Assembly: GCF_900090105.1 (NCBI RefSeq)
Contig: NZ_FMDM01000018.1
Location: 54,507-118,506 of the forward strand
Origin: Micromonospora humi
GTDB taxonomy: Bacteria; Actinomycetota; Actinomycetes; Mycobacteriales; Micromonosporaceae
Length of the DNA stretch: 64,000 bases
Direction of reading: 5' to 3'
Shown: positions 8,567 to 16,939 of the stretch, piece by piece
How the letters are laid out: every line of letters starts with the position of its first letter
Numbering within the stretch: the first letter of the stretch is position 1
Notes under the pieces: generated by a model
Database searches by the model: none
What the model was told of the DNA's origin: nothing
The model's input: the letters and a program-made list of their open reading frames with translations, nothing else
Position numbers and translations under genes: made by a program

Positions 8567-9250
8567 ATGCCCGAACCGGCAGGGGAAGCCACCACGGCCC
8601 ACCCGGACCACCTCGCCGACTTCCTCGACGTCCGCGACCGGCTGTTGCGGATCGCGCGACGCATCGTCGGCGACCGGTCCGACGCGGAGGATGTCGTGCA
8701 GGACGCCTGGCTGCGCTGGCATCGCACGGACCGCAGCCTGGTACGCAACGCGCCGGCGTTCCTGTGCCGGACCACCACCCTGTTGTCGATCAACGCCACC
8801 CGCACCGCGCACCTGCGGCACCGCGATCCGGCGGACCCCTGGCTGGCGGAGCCGGTGGACCCGGGCGACGACCCCGCGACGGTGATGGAACGCACCGAGG
8901 AGCTACGCGCCGCGATCCTGCTGCTCGTCGAGCGCCTCGCCCCCCGTGAGCGCTGCGCCTACCTGCTCCGCGAGGCGTTCGGCTATCCGTACCGGCACGT
9001 CGGGGAACTGCTCGGGCTCACCGAGGCCAACGCGCGCCAGGTGATCCGCCGGGCCCGGGCCCGGCTGGCCGGGGGCCGAGGCGCGCCCGCTTCACCGGTG
9101 GAACAGCTCCGGCTGCTCGCGGCGTTCGGGGAGGTCACCCGCACCGGTGACCCCGCCGCCCTCGTCGCGGTCGTCGACGCTCCGTCCGGCAGGACGGCCC
9201 CCGTCGGCCGTGGACGTCCGAGCGCCCTGTCCCTCGCCGCCGGAGGCTGA
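8567..9250 (+). CDS. ECF41-like sigma factor lacking most of the SnoaL domain
   Basis: The 227-residue product starts at ATG 8567, six bases after an ideal AGGAGG. Sigma-2 (DFLDVRDRLLRIARRIVGDR, then DAEDVVQDAWLRWHRTDR) and sigma-4 (LAPRERCAYLLREAFGYPYR, then HVGELLGLTEANARQVIRRA) are intact. As in the factor at 1920-2531, the protein enters the first helix of the expected SnoaL domain (RLLAAFGEVTRTGDPAAL) and then ends in a short low-complexity tail instead of the ~100-residue domain with the regulatory DGGGK-type motif. The two proteins are clear paralogues. The upstream NmrA-like and NDH-2-like genes are candidate targets. Confidence 0.85.
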   Translation: MPEPAGEATTAHPDHLADFLDVRDRLLRIARRIVGDRSDAEDVVQDAWLRWHRTDRSLVRNAPAFLCRTTTLLSINATRTAHLRHRDPADPWLAEPVDPGDDPATVMERTEELRAAILLLVERLAPRERCAYLLREAFGYPYRHVGELLGLTEANARQVIRRARARLAGGRGAPASPVEQLRLLAAFGEVTRTGDPAALVAVVDAPSGRTAPVGRGRPSALSLAAGG

Positions 9251-9316
9251 CGTGGACCCGGGATGTCCGGTGGCATTCGTCCAGCCGTCGGCTCGACCGT
9301 CGGCCACACTCGGGGT

Positions 9317-9787
9317 GTGACGACAATCGAGCCGATGACCTCCACCCACCCGGTGTTCGATGAGTTCGCCGTACTGTTCGACGACTACCGGGTGCACTAC
9401 GGCCAGCCGTCAGCCCTGCAGAGCACCCGATCCTGGTTGCGCGAGCAGGTCGCCCGGCACCGGCTCGCCGCAGCGGCCGCCATCCGGGCTCAGGAGGTCT
9501 GCGGCTTCATCACGGTCACGGTCATGCCGGCCTCGCTCAGGTTGGGCACCGCATGGTCGATCCGCGACCTCTACGTGGCGCCGGATCATCGCCGTACCGG
9601 TATCGCCGACGCCCTCCTGCGGCACGTCATCCGGAACGCCGGTGACGCCGGCGCACATCGCGTGTCACTCCAGACCGAGACCGACAACGTGCCGGCCCTG
9701 ACGCTCTACACCGACATCGGGTTCCAACCCGTCACCGGCCTGGAACTGCTCAACCTCACCGTGGATCCCCCTCGCCACGTGCCGTGA
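9317..9787 (+). CDS. GNAT-family N-acetyltransferase
   Basis: A 156-residue product with the GNAT acetyl-CoA core: the strand SIRDLYVAPDHRRTGIADAL carries the pyrophosphate loop (RRTGIA, matching Q/RxxGxG/A), followed by the C-terminal beta-bulge strands RVSLQTETDNVPALTLYTDI and GF. It should transfer an acetyl group to an unknown amine. GTG 9317 has no Shine-Dalgarno site but CACACT ends 6 bases before it, suggesting a leaderless start; ATG 9335 is the alternative. Confidence 0.78.
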   Translation: MTTIEPMTSTHPVFDEFAVLFDDYRVHYGQPSALQSTRSWLREQVARHRLAAAAAIRAQEVCGFITVTVMPASLRLGTAWSIRDLYVAPDHRRTGIADALLRHVIRNAGDAGAHRVSLQTETDNVPALTLYTDIGFQPVTGLELLNLTVDPPRHVP

Positions 9788-9850
9788 CCGAGATCGGACG
9801 GACCGGTCGCGTGCCGACGGCCACAGGCGTTGCCGGGTCGGCGAGGCGCG

Positions 9851-10663
9851 TCACGGCGCCGGGTGGGGCGCCGGGGCCGGCGCACGCTTGGCCCGCTGGA
9901 TCTGCGCGTAGACGTGGGTCCGCAGCTCGGTGAACCGGGGCAGCGCCCGCGTGGTGAGCTGATCGCGTTCCCGCGGGAGGTCGATCACGAGGTCTTCCCG
10001 CACCCGGGTCGGCGAGTGGGACAGGACGAGCACGCGCTGGCCCAGGTACACGGACTCGTCGATGTCGTGGGTCACGAAGACGGTGGAGATACCGCGGTGC
10101 AGGTGCAGGTCGCGGACGAGGTCCTCCAGGTCCGCGCGGGTCTGCGCGTCCACCGCCGCGAACGGCTCGTCCATGATCAGCACTTCGGGCCGGTACGCGA
10201 TGGCGCGCGCGATGGCCACCCGTTGTTGCATCCCGCCGGAGATCTGCCACGGATGGCTGCGTGCCGACTGCGGCAGTCCGACCGCGTCGAGGGCGTCGGC
10301 GACCCTCCGGTCGCGTTCGGCGCGGGAGAGCTTCTGGTGTCGGAGGGGCAGCTCCACGTTGCCCCGGACCGTCAGCCAGGGATAGAGGCTGCGGCCGTAC
10401 TCCTGGAACACCACCGCCATCGCCGGGCTCGGGCCCGTCACCGGAGATCCCTCCATCTCGACGAGGCCGCTGGTGGGCCGGAGCAGTCCGGCGAGGCATT
10501 TCAGCAGGGTGGTCTTTCCACAGCCCGACGGGCCGACGACGCACAGCAGTTCGCCGGGCATCATGGTGAAACTGAGATCCCCGATCGCCTCGACCTCGCC
10601 CCGGCCGGAGGGGTAGACCTTCCGCAGGTGCTCGACCCGCAGCAGGGGACGTGTGTCAGGCAC
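9851..10663 (-). CDS. ABC importer ATPase, nitrate/sulfonate/taurine type (SsuB/TauB-like)
   Basis: The 270-residue ATPase has Walker A (GPSGCGKTT, about residues 43-51), a Q-loop (VVFQEYGRSLYPWLT), signature (SGGMQQR), Walker B (VLIMDEPFAAVD) and an H-loop (VFVTHDIDESVYLG). The EYG-LYPW Q-loop and AAVDAQTR segment are typical of SsuB/TauB/NrtD transporters. It energises import through the two permeases upstream. The start overlaps the 3' end of the second permease, so it is the last gene of a four-gene operon transcribed leftward from about 13223. The C-terminus is alanine/proline-rich and dispensable in appearance. Confidence 0.92.
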   Translation of the reverse strand: MPDTRPLLRVEHLRKVYPSGRGEVEAIGDLSFTMMPGELLCVVGPSGCGKTTLLKCLAGLLRPTSGLVEMEGSPVTGPSPAMAVVFQEYGRSLYPWLTVRGNVELPLRHQKLSRAERDRRVADALDAVGLPQSARSHPWQISGGMQQRVAIARAIAYRPEVLIMDEPFAAVDAQTRADLEDLVRDLHLHRGISTVFVTHDIDESVYLGQRVLVLSHSPTRVREDLVIDLPRERDQLTTRALPRFTELRTHVYAQIQRAKRAPAPAPHPAP

Positions 10664-11471
10664 GGGTGACCTCCCTCATTCCGTGGTACCAGCGCAGGAC
10701 GCGGCGTTCGACGACGCCGAAGGCCACGGCGAGGAGAACGCCGATGAGGCCGAGCAGGAGGATGCCGCTCCACATCTCGGCGATGAGGTAGTTCCGCTGA
10801 AAGTAGGCGATCCGGTAGCCGAGGCCGGCCGAGGACGCGAACATCTCCGAGATGACCATGAGGATCAGGGCTACCGAGAGTGCCTGCCGTACGCCGGTCA
10901 TGATGCGTGGACTCGCCGCCGGGAGGATCAGCAGCCACACCCGTTCCCACCGGGAGATCCGGTACGAGTCGGCGGTCTCCAGCATCACGCTGTCGGTCGC
11001 CCGGACGCCCTCGATCGTGTTCAGCAGGATCGGCCAGATCGCGCCGGAGGTGATGACCACGACCTTCATGGTGTCGGTGATGCCGAGCAGGAGCATCGCG
11101 ACCGGAATCAGCACCGGCGGCGGGATCGCGCGGAAGAACTCCAGCAGCGGTTCGAGGGTCTCGCGTAGCGGGCGGAACCGGCCGATGAGGACGCCGGCGG
11201 CGACGCCGAGCACGATCGACGCGAACAGGCCGGCCAGCAGCCGGTACACGCTCGGCAACACGTCGTCGACGAACGCCGGGCCGATCCAGGTCCGCCGGAA
11301 CGCGTCCAGGAGCGGGCCGGGGCCGACGAGGAACCGGTTGGCCGACCGGGTGGACCAGACGGCCCAGAGCCCCACGGCCAGGACGGGAAGCCCGACCGCG
11401 TACAGGACGTGCTCGGCGACCCGGACGCCGAGGCCGCGAGGGGCGGTCCGGCCCGCACCGAGCGCGGTCAT
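10656..11471 (-). CDS. ABC importer permease, SsuC/TauC type (second)
   Basis: The 271-residue membrane protein has about six transmembrane segments. It carries the EAA-type cytoplasmic loop that docks the ATPase: DSYRISRWERVWLLILPAAS with the downstream P-x-I motif. RAIPPPVLIPVAMLLLGITD is the conserved segment of nitrate/sulfonate/taurine permeases. It overlaps the first permease by ATGA at 11468-11471, which implies translational coupling and a heterodimeric channel. Confidence 0.9.
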   Translation of the reverse strand: MTALGAGRTAPRGLGVRVAEHVLYAVGLPVLAVGLWAVWSTRSANRFLVGPGPLLDAFRRTWIGPAFVDDVLPSVYRLLAGLFASIVLGVAAGVLIGRFRPLRETLEPLLEFFRAIPPPVLIPVAMLLLGITDTMKVVVITSGAIWPILLNTIEGVRATDSVMLETADSYRISRWERVWLLILPAASPRIMTGVRQALSVALILMVISEMFASSAGLGYRIAYFQRNYLIAEMWSGILLLGLIGVLLAVAFGVVERRVLRWYHGMREVTRA

Positions 11472-12238
11472 CGGGTTGCCTCGTCCGCGAGCACCGACTG
11501 GTGCCAGGCCAGCGAGCGGCGTTCGGCGAAGCGGAACACGACGTTCACCACCACGCCGAGGAGCCCGGTGACCACGACGAGGCCGTAGAGGCCGACGGCG
11601 TCCCCGGCGGAACGCGACAGCTCGATCATGCGTCCGAGGCCGGGGTTACCGATCACCATCTCCGCGGTGACGGCCAGGATGAGCGCGACCGCCGCGGCGA
11701 GGCGCAGGCCGGTCATCAGGTACGGCAGAGCGGTCGGCAGGACGACATACCGCAGCCGCTCGTAGCGGGTGAGGCCGAAGCTCCGCGCGGTGTCCCGGGC
11801 GACCGTGTCGACGTCGGCGACGCCGTAGATCACCTGCACGAACACCTGCCAGAACGCCGCGTAGACGATGATGACGAGTGCGGCGCGCATCTGCAGGCCG
11901 AACATCAGCACGGCGAGGGGGATCAGCGCGACCGACGGCACCGGCCGCAGGAACTCGACCGTCGTGTGCGTGGCGCGACGCAGGAACGGCACCAGCCCGA
12001 CCACGGTTCCCAGCGCGACCGCGGTGAGCGTCGCCAGGGTGAGGCCGATCGCCCAGGACGTCATGGTGAGCCGGAGCCGCCGCCAGAACGCCAGGTCGCG
12101 AACCTCCTGGAGCAGCCGCCCGAACACGTCCGTGGCGTACGGCAGGTCGTGCGGGTCGGCCAGTCCCAGGGTCGGGATCAGTTGCCAGACGGCGAGGAAC
12201 CCCAGCAGGCCGACGGCGCCCAGCAGGATCTTGCGCAT
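11468..12238 (-). CDS. ABC importer permease, SsuC/TauC type (first)
   Basis: The 256-residue permease starts at ATG 12238, where a hydrophobic helix begins (KILLGAVGLLGFLAVWQLIP); the open frame upstream is low-complexity and overlaps the binding-protein gene. It has the family segment FLRPVPSVALIPLAVLMFGL and the EAA loop ARSFGLTRYERLRYVVLPTA. It pairs with the permease at 10656. Only 7 bases separate it from the binding-protein gene. Confidence 0.9.
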   Translation of the reverse strand: MRKILLGAVGLLGFLAVWQLIPTLGLADPHDLPYATDVFGRLLQEVRDLAFWRRLRLTMTSWAIGLTLATLTAVALGTVVGLVPFLRRATHTTVEFLRPVPSVALIPLAVLMFGLQMRAALVIIVYAAFWQVFVQVIYGVADVDTVARDTARSFGLTRYERLRYVVLPTALPYLMTGLRLAAAVALILAVTAEMVIGNPGLGRMIELSRSAGDAVGLYGLVVVTGLLGVVVNVVFRFAERRSLAWHQSVLADEATR

Positions 12239-12245
12239 CGGTCGG

Positions 12246-13223
12246 CTACTGCTGCTGGACGAGACGGTCGAAGTCGGGCTGCCGGTCGAGTACGCGGTAC
12301 TTCTGGGCGAGCGTCGCCAGTTGCTCCAGGCCGGCCCGGTCGATGTCCCACCCGAACGCCGGGAGCCGGACGGAGTCCGCCACCGCATCCGGCAGTTCGA
12401 GGTTGTCCTTGATGGCCTGCCGGAGGTCCTTCTCGTTCGCCGGGTCCTTGGCCCAGGTGAGCGTCTTCTTCATCGCCGCGGAGAAGTCCGCCACCAGCGT
12501 GGCGTCGGAGTCCTTCAGCTTGCTCGTCGTGATCGTGGTCAGGGTGGTGAGGCCGGGAACGGTGGCCTGGTACGGAGCGACCACGAGAACGTCACCGCGC
12601 TTCCGCATCTGGGTGATGAACGGCTCGGTCACCCAGGCGGCGTCGATGGTGCCGGCGGCGAGTTGGGCCGGTGCGTCCGGGAAGGCCACCTCGACGAACT
12701 TGACCTTCGTGGGATCGCCGCCGTCCTTCTCGACCGCTGCCATGATCGTGACGTCGCCGGCGGCGCCCAGGCTGTTCACCGACACCTTGCGTCCGGCGAG
12801 CTGGGCCGGCCGGGTGATACCGGACTTCGCGGACGCCACCACGGCGTTGATGTCGTCGCCGTCGGGGTAGGACGACGCGTAGTTTCCGATGATCACCACG
12901 CCGAGGTTCTGCAGGTCGGCGCGGAACGGGCCGAACGGCTGGCCGACGGCGAAGTCGATGTCGCCGTTGATCATGGCCGGGATGGCCTGGGCGCCGCCCT
13001 GTGCGGGCACCACCTCCACGTCGAGCCCCTGATCCCGGAAGATGCCCGCCTTGATGCCGCCCCACAGCGCGGCGGTCTCGCTGATCGGCAGCGCCGCCAC
13101 GCGGACCTTCCGCAGGTCGTCGCTCGCCCCGGGGGACGCCGGATCGGTGGCGTCGGAATCCGTGCAGCCGGTCAGGGCGATCACGACGCCGGCGAGAACA
13201 GCGAGGGCGGTGACCTTCTTCAT
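12246..13223 (-). CDS. NMT1/SsuA-type substrate-binding lipoprotein
   Basis: The 325-residue product has a lipoprotein signal peptide (KKVTALAVLAGVVIALTGC; lipobox LTGC, cysteine about residue 19). The mature domain has the NMT1/THI5-like periplasmic-binding fold: RVAALPISETAALWGGIKAG, then GLDVEVVPAQGGAQAIPAM, and DAAWVTEPFITQM. In actinomycetes such proteins are lipid-anchored outside the membrane and deliver ligand to the permeases. Ligands in the family include sulfonates, nitrate, taurine, phthalate-like aromatics and pyrimidine precursors. The divergent aromatic-type monooxygenase suggests a small aromatic, but this is inference. Confidence 0.9.
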   Translation of the reverse strand: MKKVTALAVLAGVVIALTGCTDSDATDPASPGASDDLRKVRVAALPISETAALWGGIKAGIFRDQGLDVEVVPAQGGAQAIPAMINGDIDFAVGQPFGPFRADLQNLGVVIIGNYASSYPDGDDINAVVASAKSGITRPAQLAGRKVSVNSLGAAGDVTIMAAVEKDGGDPTKVKFVEVAFPDAPAQLAAGTIDAAWVTEPFITQMRKRGDVLVVAPYQATVPGLTTLTTITTSKLKDSDATLVADFSAAMKKTLTWAKDPANEKDLRQAIKDNLELPDAVADSVRLPAFGWDIDRAGLEQLATLAQKYRVLDRQPDFDRLVQQQ

Positions 13224-13315
13224 GGGCGGGCCCTTCCGTGCGCAGCGCTCGTGCAGCCTGAGGAGTGGGGTCGACGGAGTGCCGGAGGCATCCGACCGCG
13301 TCGATCAGCGTCATG

Positions 13316-13335
13316 GACAAGCGATTGATTGTCAA
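13316..13335. promoter_or_regulatory. Operator-like inverted repeat over a TTGACA -35 in the divergent promoter
   Basis: GACAA-N8-TTGTC (13316-13333) overlaps a perfect TTGACA -35 on the minus strand (13335-13330) that reads toward the binding-protein gene. The 214-bp region is locally AT-richer than its surroundings. On the plus strand TTGACG (13374-13379) with CAAACT 17 bases on (13397-13402) could serve the monooxygenase. The MarR regulator encoded at 14673 is a natural candidate to bind here. Confidence 0.45.
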
Positions 13336-13437
13336 GAATTCCAAAAGGGCGAATCGCATATGGAGAACACGTCTTGACGGCCGACGATTTTGTGACCAAA
13401 CTGTGCGGTTGGTGGCGCGGGCGGAGAGGGCGACGAC

Positions 13438-14676
13438 GTGGCAATCGTGATCGTGGGCGCTGGTATCGGTGGCCTCGCCACCGCGCTCAGCCTGCACCGG
13501 GCCGGCTTCCGCGAGATCACCGTCTACGAGCGCGCCGCAGCGCTGCGCCCACTCGGCGTCGGAATCAATCTGCTCCCGCACGCCGTCCGTGAGCTGACCG
13601 AATTGGGTCTCGGAGAACGCGTGGAAAGGCTGGGCGCCGCACCCGCCACGCTTGCCTACTACAACCGCCACGGTCAGCAGATCTGGAGCGAGCCACGCGG
13701 ACTGGCCGCCGGATATCGCTGGCCGCAGCTTTCCGTGCACCGCGGTCGGTTCCAGATGGAACTGCTCGCCGCGGTGCGGGAACGGCTGGGCGCCGACGCG
13801 GTGCGCACCGGGCACCGGCTCGTCGGCGTCCGCGACGGCGTCGCGCACTTCGAGACGGTGGCGGGGGAGGTGAGCGTCGCCGGCGACCTGATCGTCGGCG
13901 CGGACGGCATCCACTCCGCGCTGCGCCGCCACCATCGGCCCGGCGAGGGGGCGCCACTGTGGAACGGGCTGACCCTGTGGCGGGGGACGGCCCGGGCACC
14001 CGGATTCCTGGACGGGCGAACCATGATCATGGCCGGGGACGCGGAACAGAAGTTCGTGGCGTACCCGATCGGCGCCGGCCTGATCAACGTCGTCGCCGAG
14101 CGGCGCGGGCCCGGTTTCGCCGGGCCCGACGCGGACTGGAACCGGACGGTCGACCCCGCGCCGGTCGTCTCGCTCTTCGCGGACTGGCGTTTCGCGTGGC
14201 TCGACGTGCCGGAACTGCTGGCCGCCGCCGACGAGATCCTCGAATACCCCATGGTGGACCGCGATCCGATCGACACGTGGACCCACGGCAACACCACGCT
14301 GCTCGGTGACGCGGCCCACCCGATGTATCCGAACGGTTCCAACGGCGCGTCGCAGGCGATCCTGGACGCACGTACCCTCGCCTTCCACCTCGCCACCGCG
14401 CCGACGGTCCGGGCGGCGCTCGACGCCTACGAGGCGGACCGGCGGCCCGCGACCACCACGCTCGTGCTGAGCAACCGGCGGCAGGGCCCGGAACAGGTGA
14501 TGGTGCTCGCCCACGAGCGCGCGCCGGACGGGTTCACGCACATCCACGACGTCATCGGACCGGAGGAGCTCACCGCCATCGCCACCGGCTACAAGAAGGC
14601 GGCCGGGTTCCTCCCCGCCGACCTCAACGAACGGGCCTCCCTGACGCCGACGGCCGTCCCGGGCGTCCTGCCGTGA
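13438..14676 (+). CDS. FAD-dependent aromatic-type monooxygenase (PHBH fold)
   Basis: The 412-residue flavoprotein has all three fingerprints of single-component flavin hydroxylases. These are the GxGxxG dinucleotide motif (IVIVGAGIGGLATALSLHRA, residues 2-21), the DG motif (DLIVGADGIHSALRR, about 150-165) and the GD motif with the flavin-contact proline (TLLGDAAHPMYPNGSNG, about 283-299). It most resembles salicylate/6-hydroxynicotinate-type hydroxylases. It should insert one oxygen atom into an aromatic ring using NAD(P)H; the substrate is unknown. It starts at GTG 13438 and overlaps the MarR gene by GTGA. It is divergent from the importer, which suggests a joint uptake and catabolic unit. 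Confidence 0.88.
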   Translation: MAIVIVGAGIGGLATALSLHRAGFREITVYERAAALRPLGVGINLLPHAVRELTELGLGERVERLGAAPATLAYYNRHGQQIWSEPRGLAAGYRWPQLSVHRGRFQMELLAAVRERLGADAVRTGHRLVGVRDGVAHFETVAGEVSVAGDLIVGADGIHSALRRHHRPGEGAPLWNGLTLWRGTARAPGFLDGRTMIMAGDAEQKFVAYPIGAGLINVVAERRGPGFAGPDADWNRTVDPAPVVSLFADWRFAWLDVPELLAAADEILEYPMVDRDPIDTWTHGNTTLLGDAAHPMYPNGSNGASQAILDARTLAFHLATAPTVRAALDAYEADRRPATTTLVLSNRRQGPEQVMVLAHERAPDGFTHIHDVIGPEELTAIATGYKKAAGFLPADLNERASLTPTAVPGVLP

Positions 14677-15140
14677 CCGGCCAGGAGCCGACCGAACTGG
14701 ACGCGGCGCGACTGGCGTCGGTGATCTCACCGCTGCGCCGCACGCTGCTCGCCGCGGCCCGGGCCGCCGAGCACCTGCCGGAGATCCCGGACGCCCAGAT
14801 CGAGATCGTGCGGGCCCTGCCCCGGGGCACCGTGGCCGGCCCCGGTGAGCTGGCCGAGCGGCTGCGCCTGAGCCGGTCCACGGTCAGCAACCTGCTCACC
14901 GCGATGGAGGGCAACGGTCTCGTCGAGCGTCGCCCCCGCCCCGGCAACCACCGCCACGTCGAGGTCCTCGCCACCGCGAAGGCCCTCGACCTGTTCGACC
15001 GCTTCGACCTCGCGAGCGGAGACTTGGTCGCCCGCGCCGCGGCGACCCTGCCGGCGGCGGACCGCGCGGCCCTCGCCGCCGCGGTGCCCGCGCTGGAACG
15101 CCTCCGCGACGCCCTCGCGCACGCCGAGGACACCTCATGA
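14673..15140 (+). CDS. MarR-family regulator
   Basis: The 155-residue product has a winged helix centred on PGELAERLRLSRSTVSNLLT and AMEGNGLVERRPRPGNHRHV (about residues 53-90), flanked by the helices that form the MarR dimer interface. MarR proteins commonly repress a neighbouring catabolic operon and release it on binding a phenolic ligand. The gene is coupled to the monooxygenase (GTGA overlap) and to the DUF3237 gene (ATGA overlap). The inverted repeat at 13316 is a candidate operator. Confidence 0.87.
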   Translation: MTGQEPTELDAARLASVISPLRRTLLAAARAAEHLPEIPDAQIEIVRALPRGTVAGPGELAERLRLSRSTVSNLLTAMEGNGLVERRPRPGNHRHVEVLATAKALDLFDRFDLASGDLVARAAATLPAADRAALAAAVPALERLRDALAHAEDTS

Positions 15141-15634
15141 GTACGCGCCGAGCCGCCGGTCGGGGCGCCGTGACCGCCCCGCCGGTTCCCGGACTGGAGG
15201 AAGCGTTCGAGGTGGAGGTGCGGCTGGGCGCGCCGGCGGACCACGGGGTGACCCGTGCCGGTCACCGTCGCGTGGTGCCCGTCGTCGGCGGCCGGGTCAC
15301 CGGTCTCTTCGAGGCCGACATCCTGCCCGGCGGCGCCGACTGGCAGGTGGTCCGCCCCGACGGCGCGATCGAGATCGACACGCGCTACTCGGCGCGCACC
15401 GCCGACGGCGGTCACGTCTACCTGCGTACGTTCGGCGTCCGCAGCGGCCGTGCGGAGGTCCTCGAGGCGCTGCTGCGCGGCGACGCCGTCGACCCGTCCG
15501 AGTACTACTTCCGCCTGGGCGTACGACTGGAGACGTCGGTGCCGGCGCTGGCCGTCCTGGAGCAGTCCGTCTTCGTGGCGTCGGCGATCCGCGAGGCCGA
15601 CCGGGTGCGCTACACCGCCTACCGCGTCACGTAG
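15137..15634 (+). CDS. DUF3237 family protein
   Basis: The 165-residue product fits DUF3237. Diagnostic features are a beta-rich barrel with VPVVGGRVTGLFEADILPGG, then ADWQVVRPDGAIEIDTRYSA, and YYFRLGVRLETS near the C-terminus. The family has no firmly assigned activity but often accompanies aromatic or steroid-type monooxygenases. The start overlaps the MarR stop by ATGA, placing it third in the operon. Confidence 0.8.
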   Translation: MSTRRAAGRGAVTAPPVPGLEEAFEVEVRLGAPADHGVTRAGHRRVVPVVGGRVTGLFEADILPGGADWQVVRPDGAIEIDTRYSARTADGGHVYLRTFGVRSGRAEVLEALLRGDAVDPSEYYFRLGVRLETSVPALAVLEQSVFVASAIREADRVRYTAYRVT

Positions 15635-16047
15635 CTGACGCTTGTCGGGCGTGCCGCCGGGCGCTACCGGCAACCGGTCGATCGACTGGACGGTCCGGGC
15701 ACCGATTCGTCGCCACGTACCCCGGCCCGGCAGGACATCTGGACCTCCTCCGGGAAGTGCCCCGGAGTCACGGCGCTCCGGTTCGCGCCTAGGGCACCGG
15801 GGTATGGCGACCGGGCCCTCGCGCTCGGCCACGAATGGTGCCGAAGCACCGCACCTGCCGGCCGCCCGCTGCCGGCTCGAGTGTCGGCACCCCACTTCGC
15901 CACGACGAGTACGTGGGTTCGCGAAGTCTTCCGCGAGGTGCGGCAATCCGTGCGACTTTCGTCAACCGGATGCGCGTCAACTGTTGATTGATCGACGGTG
16001 GCTCATGTAGCTTCGCCTTTCATGCCGAGCAATACGGGGGCTGGGCG
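15635..16047. other. Gene-free stretch before the cysteine-rich peptide cluster
   Basis: About 410 bases without a supported gene; open frames here are arginine/proline-rich shadows. The last 120 bases are AT-richer and include TTGATT (about 15981-15986) followed by TGTAGC, a weak promoter candidate for the cluster starting at 16048/16149. Nothing else was recognised. Confidence 0.5.
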
Positions 16048-16152
16048 ATGACAGATTTGCTCTTGCATGGTGAATTCCGGTGCGCATCCACCGCTCGCAT
16101 CTCGGGCGGACCGGCCACCGCCGTCGCGCCGGCGTCGCCCGGTGCCCGATGA
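16048..16152 (+). CDS. Possible 34-residue ORF coupled to the ABC ATPase
   Basis: ATG 16048 opens a 34-codon frame preceded by a G-rich stretch (GGGGG at 16036-16040). Its TGA stop overlaps the ATG of the ATPase gene (ATGA, 16149-16152). The ATPase has no clear ribosome site of its own, so this frame may be translated to couple it. The product has one cysteine and no recognised domain. It could equally be chance. Confidence 0.3.
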   Translation: MTDLLLHGEFRCASTARISGGPATAVAPASPGAR

Positions 16153-16838
16153 GCGCCGGCGTCGAGACCGCCCAGGGAGCGACCGTCCGGGTGACCGACC
16201 TGGTCAAGCGGTTCCGCTCGGGCGACGAGACGATCGTCGGCGTCGACCGGGTCACCCTCGACGTGCCGGCGGGCGCCGCCGTCGCGGTGACCGGCCCGAG
16301 CGGTTCCGGCAAATCCACCCTGTTGCATCTGATCGGCGCGATCGAACGCGCCGACGCGGGCCGCATCGAGGTCGACGAGGTGGCGGTGACCGGCCTGTCC
16401 GGCAGGCGGCTCGCCGACTACCGCAGAGGGACCGGTTTCGTCTTCCAACGATTCCACCTGCTGCCCGCGTTGTCCGCGCTGGACAACGTGCTCGCGCCGC
16501 TGCTGCCGTTCCGGCCCGGGCCCGACGACGTCGACCGGGCGCGGATCCTCCTGTCCGACGTGGGGCTGGCCGGCCGGGAGCGCGCCATGCCCGGCCAGCT
16601 CTCCGGCGGTCAGCAGCAGCGGGTTGCCATCGCGCGGGCCCTGGTCGGCCGGCCCCGGCTGCTGCTGGCCGACGAACCGACCGGCAACCTGGACTCGGCC
16701 GCCGGCGCCGGGATCATCGATCTGCTCTGGCGGCTCCGCGACGAGCACGGCATGACCCTGCTCATGGCGACCCACGAGGCGTCGCTCGCGGACCGCTGCG
16801 ACCGGACCGTCGAGATTCACGACGGGCGGATTGTCTAG
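16149..16838 (+). CDS. ABC transporter ATPase, LolD/MacB type
   Basis: The 229-residue ATPase has Walker A (GPSGSGKSTLLHLIGAIER), a Q-loop (FVFQRFHLLPALSALDNVL), signature (LSGGQQQRVAIARAL), Walker B (LLLADEPTGNLDS) and an H-loop (MATHEAS). The NLDS segment and FHLLP Q-loop are characteristic of MacB/LolD/FtsE-type subunits that partner FtsX-domain permeases. The matching permease is at 17244, with the cysteine-rich peptide gene between the two. It probably drives a mechanotransmission-type pump that extrudes or protects against the peptide. Confidence 0.9.
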   Translation: MSAGVETAQGATVRVTDLVKRFRSGDETIVGVDRVTLDVPAGAAVAVTGPSGSGKSTLLHLIGAIERADAGRIEVDEVAVTGLSGRRLADYRRGTGFVFQRFHLLPALSALDNVLAPLLPFRPGPDDVDRARILLSDVGLAGRERAMPGQLSGGQQQRVAIARALVGRPRLLLADEPTGNLDSAAGAGIIDLLWRLRDEHGMTLLMATHEASLADRCDRTVEIHDGRIV

Positions 16839-16939
16839 CGCCGACGCATCGGCGCGGAAACGGGGGTGGGGCGATCGGAAACCGACAATGTCACGAATTC
16901 CTACAACGCTCATCGACAGCTCGATCAGAAGGAGTGGGA

